Assembly (NCBI GenBank): GCA_028564705.1
Contig: JAPXFQ010002669.1
Coordinates: 682,001-746,000 of the forward strand
Source of the DNA: Apricaphanius iberus
Taxonomy: Eukaryota > Chordata > Actinopteri > Cyprinodontiformes > Aphaniidae
DNA length: 64,000 nucleotides
Direction of reading: 5' to 3'
In this document: one piece after another, positions 35,301 through 60,059 of the stretch
How positions within the stretch are numbered: position 1 is the first letter of the stretch
Layout: each line of letters starts with the position of its first letter
The notes under the pieces: generated by a model
Told to the model about the DNA's origin: nothing
The model's input: the letters and a program-made list of their open reading frames with translations, nothing else
Database searches by the model: none
Made by a program: the position numbers and the translations under genes

Positions 35301-37812
35301 GTTAGGACTTTGAAAATTTCTAACAAAAACAATGAAAATAATACTGGCTCACTTCATCACAGACACTTGGCAGATCGACTTGATGAATGAAAAGAGTATT
35401 TATTAAGAAAAAAAATTGATTTGAATAGAGAATCGCTTCTGAATTGAATAGTCACCCCAAGAATCGGAATCGAATTGAATCGTGAGATGTTGTAAGATTC
35501 CCATCCCTATTTAAAAGCTTCAACTCTCCTCCACTTATTAACCTAAATTAGCAGCAGCCGTCTGAGCTAATTAATTACACCTGTCCACCCCGGTGTCAGT
35601 CAGACTCCAACTACCACCATGGGAAAAACCAAAGAGCGGTGAAAAGACACCAGAGTCAAAACTGTAGATCTCCACAAAGCTGGAAAGGGCTACAGGGCAA
35701 TTTCCATTTTCTACCAATTGCTACAACTACATATTCACCGTCTGATCTGAATGACGGAGGCTAAAGATGTGTTTGTCTCACTTGGTCTGGTGCTCTATGG
35801 AAGATCTCACCTTGGTATCACTAATTATAAGGAAGGTGAGGAATTAGCCCAGAACTTCATAGGAGGAGCTGGTCAGTGACATGAAGACAGCTGGGTCCAC
35901 AGTTTCAAATGTCACTGTCAGTAGAAAATGTTATTGGAAAATTATTTCACGATTGGTTCTATTTAGTAGGGATGCACCGACACGGGCATCGGCCCCGATT
36001 CCGTCTAATGTACATGTATCGGTATTGGTTAAACTTAACCGATATCATGAACTCAAAAGGTGGAAAATCTGCAATAAATTCACAAAAAAGATTGTTTCAC
36101 TTCAAATGTTATTTTTGTGGTAATTTTACATCTGTTATTTTTTCTTTATGTTTAGTCAGTAAAGTCTGGTGTCTTTAGTCTCTTTAAGAAAGGTATAAGG
36201 TGGAAGTTATATAGTTTATTAATTCAACAATAGTATCAGAACGGTATCGGGTATCGACAGATACACAAAATCCAGGCATCGGTATCGGGACTGAAAAAGT
36301 TGGATCGGTGCACCCCTACTATTTAGTGATTAGTAATTATTAGTAAGGACATCTGGTTAATATGGCATAATGCTTGGGACTCAGTGACGTTGAAGAAGAC
36401 GTGGACATTCCAGCTATTCAGGTCTAACTGAAGGACTCCTTTTATTTTAGGTATGTCTGCTCTTATGTCTGTAGAGTAGCTCACTTCTGATATAAGTTCA
36501 GCAAGCTGACAGGGAGGGAGAATCACTAATAACTACATTTCCTATTTAAAAAACAAAACACCGCGGTATCATGGTTAAAAATCGTGAATTGCACAAAAGG
36601 TTCCCCTGCTCAAGTCATTACACATCCATGCCCGTCTGTAGTTTGCCGATGACCATCTGGATGATCCATTGGAGACATGGGAGAACGCCATGTGGTCAGA
36701 TGAGACTGAAATAGAACTTTTCAGTCTAATCTTCACTCACTGTATTTGGTGGAAAAAGGAGGAGGAGTTGCATCTCATGAACACCATCCCTATTGTGAAG
36801 CATGGTGGTGGAACCATCATGCTTTGGGGGTGCTATTCTGTAAAATGGACTGGACGACTGCACTGCATTAAGGAGAGGATAAATGCAGCCATGTATTGTG
36901 AGATCTTGAGATAACACCTCCTTCCCTCAATTAGAGCGTTGAAGATGGGTCGTGGCTGGGTCTTCCAAAATGACAATGAGCTGAAGGACACAGCCAGGAT
37001 AACCGAGGAGTGACCCTGTAAGAAGCATATCAGGGTTCCTAGCCAGTCTACAGCACCAAATCCAAGAGGAAATCTTTGTAGGGAGCTGAAACCAGGTTGC
37101 TTCTCTGATATTGCAAACAGAGGATTCTGTACCAAATATTAAGTTATTTTATCAGCTGTTCAAATACTTATGTGCAGCAATAAAATACTAATACATTCTT
37201 TAAAAATTCTTCAATGTGATTTCCTGTTTTTATTTTTGTTTGTTTTTTAAATGTCTGACAGTGGAAATGCACCTACAATGTGAATTTCAGACTTCTCCAT
37301 TATTTCTATGAGGGACAACTGCAAAATCAAAAGGTTTTCAATTACTGTTTGTCACTGTAACTTCCCCACCTCTCTCACTGAGCCTCAGGGTGCTGAGATC
37401 TACATCATATGTGAGCCTCAGACATTAAAAGTCCTTTCAAACGTCCAAAAATACATTTACCAAAAAAGGTTTTAATTTGCAGCACTTGAAATATTGCATC
37501 CAAGCAGTCATTTGGCATTATGTACTCAGGTTATAGTCAGGTTCCATATATTTGTACAGTTCAACTTAAACTGTCACTGGTTTATTCCAGGTGATGATGC
37601 CAGGAGGGCAGGCAGAGCCCCTGTTCCTGTGCAGTCTGGAGATCCTCAGTTACTACGAGGCCATCATGGCGGCCTTCCCGGACAGCTGCAGCCACGTGGA
37701 GAGCGACAACACACGCCACTTCTTCTCCACCATCACAGACAACCTGAACAACCAGCACATGAAGGCAGTGCTGCAGCAGAAGATCGCTCAGCTCATCTCC
37801 TCTGCAGCTTAA
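20128..37812 (+). CDS. gemin4: Gem-associated protein 4 (Gemin4), SMN complex subunit
   Basis: Six coding exons: 20128-20149, 25269-27230, 28562-28712, 28824-29094, 33754-34440 and 37591-37812, all with GT-AG junctions and matching phases (1, 1, 2, 0, 0). They give 1104 aa; human GEMIN4 is 1058. Gemin4 is a helical scaffold of the SMN complex, which assembles Sm cores on spliceosomal snRNAs, and binds Gemin3 and Gemin8. Segments that match the human protein as I recall it include [63 protein letters not shown] and [18 protein letters not shown] basic KRQKLD stretch (about residue 204) could be a nuclear signal. Exon 5 holds an acidic insert (about residues 935-960). The gene starts head to head with tapbpl and ends tail to tail with tlcd3a. 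Confidence 0.93.
20361..20396. repeat. Uninterrupted poly-G tract, 36 nt
   Basis: A pure run of G on the plus strand in gemin4 intron 1, 212 bp after its donor. It could form G-quadruplexes in the RNA or the non-template strand. Such runs are also a common place for assembly error, so its length is uncertain. Confidence 0.9.
20397..22798. other. gemin4 intron 1, first part; no gene seen
   Basis: AT-rich intronic DNA. TCGATTC tracts near 20695-20750 resemble the inner part of the hAT-type MITE at 34843-35509. A 15-bp perfect hairpin lies at 22234-22272. Minus-strand frames near 21130-21450 lack splice logic and family resemblance. Confidence 0.45.
22234..22272. repeat. Perfect 15-bp hairpin
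   Basis: TTCATAGGTCTGTAT (22234-22248) is followed, after a 9-nt AT-rich loop, by its exact reverse complement (22258-22272). It lies in gemin4 intron 1 outside any recognised element. Confidence 0.85.
22799..23941 (+). mobile_element. Tc1-like transposon, internally deleted
   Basis: Terminal inverted repeats of well over 100 bp (CATCCGGAAAGTATTCACA on the left; AATACTTTCCAGATGCACTG on the right) are flanked by TA. The transposase begins at 23196 ([15 protein letters not shown]), shifts frame near 23275, then reads [15 protein letters not shown] (helix-turn-helix), [11 protein letters not shown], and [13 protein letters not shown] with the first catalytic Asp. After NTIPTVKN (23750) the frame passes into a T tract and the 3' repeat, so the second Asp and the Glu of the DDE triad are gone. 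Confidence 0.93.
24493..24795 (+). repeat. Dispersed TTAAAGGG-ended repeat
   Basis: It begins TTAAAGGGATCATATATTGC and ends TTTTGCATGATATTGGCCCC and TTAAG, so its ends are imperfect inverted repeats. Internal blocks (GTCCTGAAATTTAACTTGTA, GGAGGATTACTCAGACATG, CACTACCAGATGTTTGAAAA) recur inverted at 45204-45370 and about 3640-3755. It is most likely a non-autonomous DNA transposon of about 300 bp. Confidence 0.6.
25269..27230 (+). CDS. gemin4: gemin4 exon 2, main coding exon (1962 nt)
   Basis: An open frame from the CTCTTTCAG acceptor to the ATGG/GTGAGG donor encodes about 654 residues, 59% of the protein. It is far richer in G+C and CpG than the AT-rich introns beside it. The frame runs upstream of the first in-frame GTG (25469) and its translation there ([20 protein letters not shown]) is clearly Gemin4, so the exon begins at 25269. 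In human nearly the whole protein is in one exon, whereas here four further introns divide the C-terminal part. Confidence 0.93.
27660..27770. repeat. hAT-type MITE end
   Basis: Tracts ACGTATCGGCATTGGTACTC and CAAGTATCAAATCGG end in TTGCATCCCTAA, like the terminus of the element at 35967-36318. Only one end is recognisable; it lies in gemin4 intron 2. Confidence 0.4.
28713..28748. repeat. (GT)n-(G)n tract at the gemin4 exon 3 donor
   Basis: The donor of exon 3 (AG then GTGTGTGTG) is the first unit of a GT run that passes into a G-rich tract. The whole intron is only 111 bp (28713-28823). Several GT positions could compete as donors; the first keeps the frame. Confidence 0.85.
29130..30067 (-). 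mobile_element. Tc1-like transposon, deleted and decayed
   Basis: Inverted ends GGAAAGTATTCAGAACCC (left) and GTCTGAATACTTTCTGTAAC (right, to 30067) bound the element. Minus-strand frames read [20 protein letters not shown] (29590-29520) and [17 protein letters not shown] then [15 protein letters not shown] (29370-29210). Most of the catalytic domain between the second Asp and Glu is missing. It begins only about 35 bp after the gemin4 exon 4 donor. Confidence 0.88.
30790..31070. repeat. Abundant teleost interspersed repeat fragment
   Basis: Blocks such as GGCGGGGTACACCCTGGACA, ACAATTTAGAGTGACCAATT and CACGGGGAGAACATGCAAAC belong to a very common dispersed repeat of fish genomes (known from memory of many sequences). 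It has no coding content and lies in gemin4 intron 4. The class (SINE or LINE tail) was not settled. Confidence 0.6.
31071..33753. other. gemin4 intron 4, second part; nothing recognised
   Basis: AT-rich intron with no exon-like frame, no clear terminal repeats and no microsatellite of note. A polypyrimidine tract and CTGTAG acceptor at its end lead into exon 5. Confidence 0.5.
33754..34440 (+). CDS. gemin4: gemin4 exon 5 (687 nt)
   Basis: Phase 0 at both ends. It starts [20 protein letters not shown], which equals the human block [21 protein letters not shown], and ends [15 protein letters not shown]. Near its end, 34290-34380 encodes an acidic, low-complexity run ([23 protein letters not shown]) that has no equal in the human protein I recall and may be a fish-specific flexible linker. 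It lies 4.66 kb after exon 4, across an intron with a Tc1-like element. Confidence 0.92.
34843..35509. mobile_element. hAT-type MITE (667 bp) with intact 8-bp duplication
   Basis: The ends are TAGGGGTGTG and CCATCCCTA, with TCGATTC/GAATCGA tracts just inside each. TTTAAAAG stands directly on both sides (34835-34842 and 35510-35517), the 8-bp duplication expected of hAT transposition. Removal restores the host Tc1-like sequence. It codes for nothing. Confidence 0.9.
35967..36318. mobile_element. hAT-type MITE (352 bp) with intact 8-bp duplication
   Basis: The ends TAGGGATGCACCGA and TCGGTGCACCCCTA form inverted repeats, with GGTATCGG-type tracts inside. CTATTTAG is duplicated exactly at 35959-35966 and 36319-36326. 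It interrupts the transposase pseudogene of the Tc1-like element. Related ends are seen near 1385 and 27770. Confidence 0.92.
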
Positions 37813-37930
37813 TCAGACACTCGACGTGTTTCTCTGCTACAGACTAAATGCTGACGATTCCTTCTAAACAATGAGATGTTGGGTTTCAGAATCCACTTTT
37901 TACTCAGCTGTGAAAACTAAAATGTGTTGA

Positions 37931-37936
37931 AATAAA
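37931..37936 (+). terminator. gemin4 polyadenylation signal
   Basis: An AATAAA lies 118 bp after the gemin4 stop codon (TAA, 37810-37812), followed by a T/GT-rich stretch. It is the first such signal and marks a short 3' UTR. Confidence 0.7.
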
Positions 37937-37981
37937 GGTTTTCTAGTGCAAATTTTCTTGTTCCTTGTTTTACTACAAGGA

Positions 37982-38207
37982 AGCGACTGTGGCTCAGTGG
38001 TAGCCTCAGGTTGGCTTGCAGTCGTAGGTTCAATTCCATCTCTCTCCAGTCAGCTCTCTCCAGTCACATGTCGATGTGCCCCAAAAACATCGTCCTACCG
38101 AGCCATGTTGGTTGTCGGTGTAAGTGGGTGAATGTGACTTCAATGTAAAGCGCTTTGAGTGGTCAGTATGACTAGAAAAGCGCTATATAAGTTCAGTCCA
38201 TTTACCA
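37982..38207 (+). mobile_element. tRNA-derived SINE, copy 2
   Basis: It has the same head (GCGACTGTGGCTCAGTGG, then GTAGGTTCAATTCC), body (GTCGATGTGCC, CCGAGCCATGTTGG) and tail (AAAGCGCTATATAAGTTCAG, CCATTTACC) as the copy at 11503-11762, in the opposite orientation. It starts 46 bp after the gemin4 polyadenylation signal and ends exactly at the next Tc1-like element. Confidence 0.87.
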
Positions 38208-38210
38208 TTA

Positions 38211-39661
38211 CAATGCTCAAAAAATGTACACTTAAACAATACAATGTAATTCCAAGTTTTAAAAAAAGGTGTGAAATCATAGTGTCCACTTAGGAAGCAA
38301 GACTAATTGACAATGTCACATGCTGTTGTGCAAATGGAATAGACAACGGGTGGGAATTATAGACAATCAGCAAGACACCCCTGGTAAAGGAGTGGTTCTG
38401 CAGGTGGTGACCATGGACCAGTTCTCTATGCTTTCCGACTGATGCAGGTGATTCTTTATTCTAGTGGTAGTATAAGGAGTTCACAAGTGGCTCATGTAGT
38501 GCAGCTCATCCAGGATGGCATCAATGCAAGCGGTGGCAAGGTTTGCTGTGTCTGTCAGTGTAGTGTCTGGTTCATGGAGGAGTTATCAGTAGACAGGCCA
38601 GTACATCAGGAGAGGTGGAGGAGGCTTTAGGAGGGCAACAACCCAGCAGCAGTACCGCTACCTCCACCTTTGTGCAATGAGGAACAGGAGGAGCACTGCC
38701 AGAGCCTTCAAAATGACCTGCAGGCCACAAATCTGCATGTGTCGGCTCAAACGGTCAGAAACTGTCCCCATGAGGGCCCAAAGGTTCACAGAAGGGCGTT
38801 GTGCTTGCAGCCCAACAACTGTGCAGGACATTTGGCATTTGCCAGAAAACGCCAAGATTGGCAAATTCGCCACTGGTGTCCTGTGCTCTACACAGATGAA
38901 AAGCAGGTTCACAGCAATCACATGAGACTCTGGAGATGCCATGGAAAACGTTCTGCTGTCGGTAGTAATACTGTAGGGAAGTATTTCTTTAGAGTGTCTC
39001 ACAGTCCTCCATGTTCTTGGCAAAGGTAGTCTGACTGCCATTAGGCATTATGAGATCCTCAGATACCTTGTGAAAACATGCCGGTGCGATGGGCACTGGG
39101 TTCCTCCTAATGCAAGACAATGCTAGCCCTCATGTGGCTGGAGTGTCAGCAGCTCCCGCAAGACAACGGCATTGATTCGATGGACTGGCCCACCCATTCC
39201 CCGGGCCTGTATCCAACAGAGCACATCATGGACATAATCTCTCGCTCCAACTACGAATGTCACGCTGCACTACAGACTGTCCAGGAGTAGGTGGATGCAT
39301 TAGTCCAGGCCTGGGAGGAGATCCCTCAGGAGACCAATATCACCTCATCAAGAGCATGACCAGGCGTTCTAGGCAGGTCATACAGGCACACGCGGAGGCC
39401 ACATATACTACTGAGGCTCATATTGACTTGTTTTAAGGACATTACATCAAAGTTGCTGCCTGTGGTGTTTTTCCACTTTAATTTTGAGTCTAACTCCAAA
39501 ACCAGACCTCCATGGGTTGACTCATTTGATTTACATTGGTCATTTTTGTGTACCTTTGTCATCAGCACATTCAACTAATAAAAAAATAAAAAATCTTTAT
39601 AACATGTCATTCGTTCAGATCTTAGAAGTATTATTTTAGCAATCTCTTTTTTTTAGCAGTG
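38211..39661 (+). mobile_element. Tc1/mariner-like transposon A, decayed
   Basis: It begins CAATGCTCAAAAAATGTACA after a TA and ends TTTTTTTTAGCAGTG before a TA. Frames read a transposase with RNRRSTARAFKMT, LHVSAQTVRN, RHWCPVLYTDEKQ (first catalytic Asp), then LMQDNASPHVAG (39107), IDSMDWPTHSPGLYPTEHIMD (frames near 39175) and MTRRSRQVIQA at the end. Stops, frameshifts and changed residues show it is dead. Confidence 0.85.
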
Positions 39662-39663
39662 TA

Positions 39664-41170
39664 CAGTTGTGGCCAAAAGTTTTGAGAATTACATAAATAT
39701 TAGAAATGGGAAAAGTTGCTGCTTAAGATTTTATAATAGCAATTTGCATACACTCCAGAATGTTATAAACAGTGATCAGATTAATTGAATAGACCTTCTT
39801 TGCCATGAAAATTCCACTGCATTTCATTGCTGTCATTCAAGGACCTGCTGAGATCAATTCAGTAATTGTCTCAACTCAGGTGAGAATGTTGACGAGCACA
39901 AGGCTGGAGATCATTCTTTCAGGCTGATTGGGTTAGAAAGGCAGACTCGACATGTTAAAAGGAGGTTGATGCTTGAAACCATTGTTCTTCCATTGTTAAC
40001 CATGGTGACCTGCAGAGAAACGCGTGTAGCCATCATTGCACTGCATAAAAATGGCTTAACGGGCAAGGATACTGTGGCTACTAAGATTGCACATAAAATC
40101 AACAATTTATAGGATTATCAAGAACTTCAAGGAAAGGGGTTCAATTCTTGTTGAGAAGGCTTCAGGGCATCCAAGAAAGTCCGGCAAGCCACCAGGATCG
40201 TCTCCTAAAGGGGATTCAGCTGCAGGATCGGAGTGCCACCAGTGCAGAGCTTGCTCAGGAATGGCAGGTGTGAGCGCATCTGCACGCACAGTGAAGCGAA
40301 GACTTTTGGAAGATGGCCTGGTGTCAAGAAGGGCAGCAAGGAAAAGCCACTTCTCTAAAAAAACCATCAGGGACAGAGTGCTCTTCAGAAAGTATGGAGA
40401 ATGGACTGCTGAGGACTGGGGCAAAGTCATATTATCCAATAAAGCCTCTTTCGGATTGTTTGGTCCATCTGGAAAAAGGTTTGTCCGGAGATGACATTAG
40501 TCCTGTGTCATGCCAACAGTAAAGCATCCTGAGACCATTCATGTGTGGTGTTGCTTCTCATCCAAGGGAGTGGGCTCACTTACAATTTTGCCCAAAAACA
40601 CAGCCATGAATAAAGAATGGTACCAAAACACCCTCCAACAGCTTCTTCTTTTAACAATCCAACAGCATTTTGGTGAAGAACAATGCATTTTCCAGGATGA
40701 TGGAGCACCGTGCCATAAGGCAAAAGTGATAACTAAGTGGCTCGGGGACCAAAACGTAGAAATGTTGGGTCCATGGCCTGGAAACTTCCCAGATCTTAAT
40801 CCCATTGAAAACTTGTAACCAATCCTCAAGAGGCGGGTGGACAAACAGAAACCCACTAATTCTGACAAACTCCAAGAAGTGATTATAAAGAATGGGTTGC
40901 TATCAGTCAGGATTTGGCCCAGAAGTTGATTGACAGCATGCCCAGTCGAATTGCAGAAGCCCTGAAAAAGAAGGGCCAACACTGCAAATACTGACTCTTT
41001 GCATAAATGTCATGTAATTGTCGATAAACGCTTTTGAAACGTATGAAGTGCTTGTAATTATATTTCAGTACATCACAGAAACAACAGAAACAAAGATTTA
41101 AAAGCAGTTTAGCAGCAAACTTTGTGAAAACTAATATTTGAGTCATTCTCAAAACTTTTGGCCACAACTG
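39664..41170 (+). mobile_element. Tc1-like transposon B, near full length but broken
   Basis: Inverted ends CAGTTGTGGCCAAAAGTTTT and AAAACTTTTGGCCACAACTG are 26 bp or more and flanked by TA. The transposase is read from about 40020: STIYRIIKNFKERGS, SASARTVKRRLLEDGL, GKVILSNKASFGLFGP (first Asp lost to Asn), QCIFQDDGAPCHKAKV (second Asp) and FPDLNPIENL (Glu present), followed by a stop at 40816. The length and retained ends suggest a young copy inactivated by point changes. Confidence 0.92.
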
Positions 41171-43638
41171 TAGATATGTGTATCTTTGATTATAGCAAAG
41201 GAGTCTCCCCTCTTCTATACAGCAAGGTTGGATATTTCAAACTGTACTATTAGTGAATCCACCAGTGTTCAGTAAACTGTAAGGTTGCTTTGACTAATAA
41301 CATATCGAGTCTTCAAATAACTTTGTTAGAATTTATGGTCGTTCAAGCATTTCCAAAAAGCTGGAGTTGGTGAATAATACATGGTATTCTTTTACGTCAG
41401 TCTCCAAGGCAACGACTGAGGCAGATTTAGTGCGGGCCCTATTCATCCTGACTTGTACCAACAGCTCAGGCTGGTGGTAGTTTGATAGTGTTGTGGAGAT
41501 TTACTTACTACCCACAGGACCCCATTTAGAGCCTAACCCCATCTTAAGTGTTGTTGCTGATCATGACCATTTATGGCCCGCTATGATACTTGCAGGTAAC
41601 TTAGTTGTACGGTTGGTCATTTTTTATTGTGCTGCACAGTATTCACACAGAAACTCTTCACTCATACACACCAGTAACGGGACCATCCTTTATACCTTAT
41701 TAAAACAAAACTATGTATAATGAAGAAGTTGAATTAAATCACATTTTACAACATCTTCTTTCTTGCTGCAGCCTCAAAGCCAGGATTCTTAAACAGAGGA
41801 CCCATCTGATTGCTACTTCCAGCAGGCATGACCATGAATTCAGTGAACTCTAATGGCCTTATGCTTTGTTTAAACAATGTGGCTGCAGTGGTGAAATGGG
41901 CAATGCAATACCTTTCAACCAGTTGACCTAACATTGATAACTAGCCTTGGGAAAATCAGATTGTATTCACATTACACGACAAAATTTAGTAAGTGGAACA
42001 AGCACACTTGTATTGAAATTAAGCAGAAAGTTAATTTGAATGATTTGGGAATAATATGATTAGGTTATGCAGTAAGTTCATGTTACAGCAACTCTAATGG
42101 ATTAAATTAATTCACTGGGAGCTCTCGGAGAGTCGGGGGAAGGACGGAGGGAGGAGGGCAGCAGAGCCGGTCAGGATACTTCCACATTTCCGGTTCACGC
42201 GTGTGAAAATGGCATATTTTAAAGCGTGGCCAGTTCACTTTGTACACGCTTCAAGGTGCGAATGTTATGGCAACCAGCTAGGGGCGTTTCACGCTTTTTG
42301 GTTGCATCTATCGCGATCGGTGTGTAAGCACCGTAATACTGTTCCTCCTTGCTTGTACAAACAAGTTCAAATTAAAGCTCCAAGAAATGAAGGAATCTTT
42401 CTCACCTCTATTTAAAAAAAAAAAATTTCAACAACAGCCTCCACAGTCATCAGATCTCTGTCCAGGAGAGTATCATTTGGTAGATTTGCACCATGGTTGT
42501 GCAGAAACTGTGATGTCATGTTAATATGAGGGAAGTTTCAGATGCCTTGTTGAATTTATGCTGGTAAGAATGAACTAAGTATTTAGTGCAAAGGTAGTCC
42601 AATGATAGACTTATTCACACCTGATAGTACGCTAGACTTGGTTCGAGCGGGGTACAAAATTGCAACATTGTTGCTGTTTTTAGCTGGGGCGGTTGGCATT
42701 CACACTGGCTTTTTATTATAAGAAAGTCCAGAGCTTTGAGCAACAATTTCACCTCTCTGCATGTGGTGGTGCTGTTGTAGAGCTGTGCTTCCTCCTGCAG
42801 CGGGGGAACTTCCAGTAAAACTGAATGTAAACATACCCACAATAGCAGCAGATTGCAGCGGTTTTATGATTGATCTGTTGTGTTTGGCAAACGTGCCAGA
42901 TAAATACTGCAGCAGTAACTCAGGATGAACATATTATAAGGCAGAGGACTATGGAGAATGTTGTTTTTTTTATACAAGATGATTCAGGCGGCTCTATATG
43001 AGCATTTTGCTATAATTAGGACCACCTGAATACAACTTTCAGGCCTCCTTATACAGATGTTAAGCAAGGTTTGTACAGGATCAAGCATTTATTTCTCCAG
43101 CATTATTGTTTAGATTTTATTTACCCAGGATGCCCTGTACAATAGTCTGTTTCCTGCTTTTGATGTGGCACTGGTCCGTTTACCATTCACACATGCAATC
43201 GAACCGAAGTAGTTAGTTTAATTGAATAGAGACCAACGTTTTTAGGCAGACTAGAGTCCTTTTGTTTGATCCGAATCAGAGTTTGATTTCCCATTCACAC
43301 CTCCGCAAACAAACAGGACTTTGCGGGCAAACTAACTACTTTGTTTCAAGCGGACAAAACAGGGCTGGTGTGAATGCACCCTAAGGATGTTGCTTAGATC
43401 CAACTAGTGCATTACACATGGACCTACTACGGTTCTGGTCTTAAAATAGATCAAAATGTAATACAAAATTGACCACTGATAAGTTTATGGTACATTTTTA
43501 GTTGATGAGGATGGTCAGTGCAGGTTCAGCGTTTGAATCTAGAACTTTTTTACCCTAATCAAGTTGAAAAAGTTAAGTCCACTACAGATCTTTTGTTAAA
43601 GAAACCATGACTAGCTATTAATGACTGTCCTACTGGTC
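41171..43638. other. Interval between transposon B and the tlcd3a stop
   Basis: No gene is seen. The right part, about 42612-43382, is bounded by TTCACACCTGATAGTACGC and GCTGGTGTGAATGCACCC, inverted TTCACACC ends typical of a common fish MITE. The tlcd3a 3' UTR should reach into the last few hundred bases. Minus-strand AATAAA signals are present near 43117 and 43088. Confidence 0.45.
42612..43382. repeat. Candidate MITE with TTCACACC ends
   Basis: The left end reads TTCACACCTGATAGTACG and the right end GGTGTGAATGCACCCT. Inside are GTCCGTTTACCATTCACAC and GGTTCGAGCGGGG blocks common in fish hAT-like MITEs. No target duplication was confirmed. Confidence 0.4.
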
Positions 43639-58664
<15,026 letters not shown>

Positions 58665-58717
58665 CACGTCAGCTGCTGTCGGCGTCTCCTCGAAACTCTG
58701 CCTGCTACATGACGTGG

Positions 58718-58812
58718 TCGTCGTCTTTTTCTTCTGAATTTTATTAGCGGTGTGGAAACAACAAATGGTGCATTACCGCCACCAACTAGTGTGGAGTGTA
58801 GACTGGAGCAAC
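58718..58812 (-). repeat. Common short interspersed repeat next to the tlcd3a start
   Basis: Text such as CTTCTGAATTTTATTAGCGG and GGTGCATTACCGCCACCAAC belongs to a repeat found widely in vertebrate genomes (from memory). It begins about 54 bp upstream of the tlcd3a start codon, so it lies in the 5' UTR or core promoter of that gene. Confidence 0.55.
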
Positions 58813-59202
58813 GTAAAAAAAATAAAATAATAAAAAACAAACATTCTACTATCTTTTAAAACTAGAATAAAGACCAATAACTATAACTTTTTGAGTGCTT
58901 TCGCAGTAATTCTTTGAGGTTCAGTTTAATTTTCATCATACTGAGGTTTTGGATCAGTTTTCATCTGTCCTGACCAGTTGTTTCAGGATCTACCATATGG
59001 GCAACCTGGGCAGGGGCCCTCGGGCATGGAGGGGCCCTCTGCCGGCAGATTTTTTTTTTTTTTTTTTTTGCCGCAACATCAGAAAATCCCACAAGAGTTT
59101 AATTTCAATTTTCAGTATGGTCTAATCAAAATAAAATAATGATTGTTTACAAAAAAAAGACTCTCGTGAGTATCTCCCTTATATGTCATTTTGTTGAATT
59201 GA

Positions 59203-59872
59203 CAGAATATTTTATATTAATATTTTACAGTAATAGTTTGTGTTTCTCTTCAATAGCTTCCAGATCAGATGACCAAGTGATGCATAATCAGTCTTAAAAT
59301 TCCTTAATACATCTAAGTAACCAGACACAACAACTAATTTCCAATTTTAGTGCATATAATATTTTATATTATTATTTTACAGTAATATTTGGGGGGTTTA
59401 TTCAATAGTTTCAAGGTCATGTGACCAAGTGACGCCAAATAGGTTTTAAAATATCTTAATACATCTAAAAGAGAACCAGACACAGCAATTGATGTCTAAT
59501 CTTAGCTCATAGAATATTTTATATTCATATTTCAAAGTAATATCTTGTGTTTTTCTTCAATAGCTTACAGGTCGTGTGATCAAATGACACCTAATCAATC
59601 TTAAAATTCCTTAATAAATTTAAGTAACCAGGAACAAAAATGTATTGTAAATTTTAGAATATTTTATATTAATATTTTACCGTAATATTTGGTGTTTTCT
59701 TCAATAGCTTTCAGGTCATGTGACATTGTCTTGACAAATCAATCTTAAAATGTCTTAATACATCTAAGGAACCTTACAGAAAAACTGATTTCCAATTTTA
59801 GTAAATATAATACTTTATATTAATATTTTACAGTAATATTTTAGGTTTTTCTTCAATAGCTTCCTGGTCTGA
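59203..59872 (+). repeat. Tandem repeat, unit about 150 bp, more than four copies
   Basis: The block ATATTTTATATTAATATTTT then TTCTTCAATAGCTT and GGTCATGTGACC recurs starting near 59215, 59368, 59522, 59667 and 59818, a period of 145-155 bp. Copies differ by scattered substitutions and small gaps, so the array is old. An inverted single copy lies at 62836-62945. Confidence 0.88.
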
Positions 59873-60059
59873 AATAAACTAATTAAAACAGGACTTTTGA
59901 TGGTTGGTATATTATATGGTAAGTAGGAGACTTGTAAATAAAAAGTAAGCCAAGTAAAATATGTGAATCACAAACATGAACTCCATACCGTATTGGTCGA
60001 ATTACCGCGTTAACAACGTGTGGTGGAAATTGGACTATTGTTGGTCGAAGGAGGAGAGG

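Larger units (their letters stand above)
34608..37357 (+). mobile_element. Tc1-like transposon carrying two nested hAT MITEs
   Basis: Inverted ends of about 180 bp (CAGTAACATAAGTATTT at 34608; matching inverted text through TTTGTCACTG at 37357) are flanked by TA. Inner blocks GTGCATTTCCACTGACAGT and GACAGTGGAAATGCACCTAC pair with each other. A transposase pseudogene runs from ATGGGAAAAACCAAAGAGCG (35620) to about 37135 and reads [11 protein letters not shown] and [17 protein letters not shown]. Without the two nested MITEs and their duplications it would be 1715 bp. It fills most of gemin4 intron 5. Confidence 0.9.
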
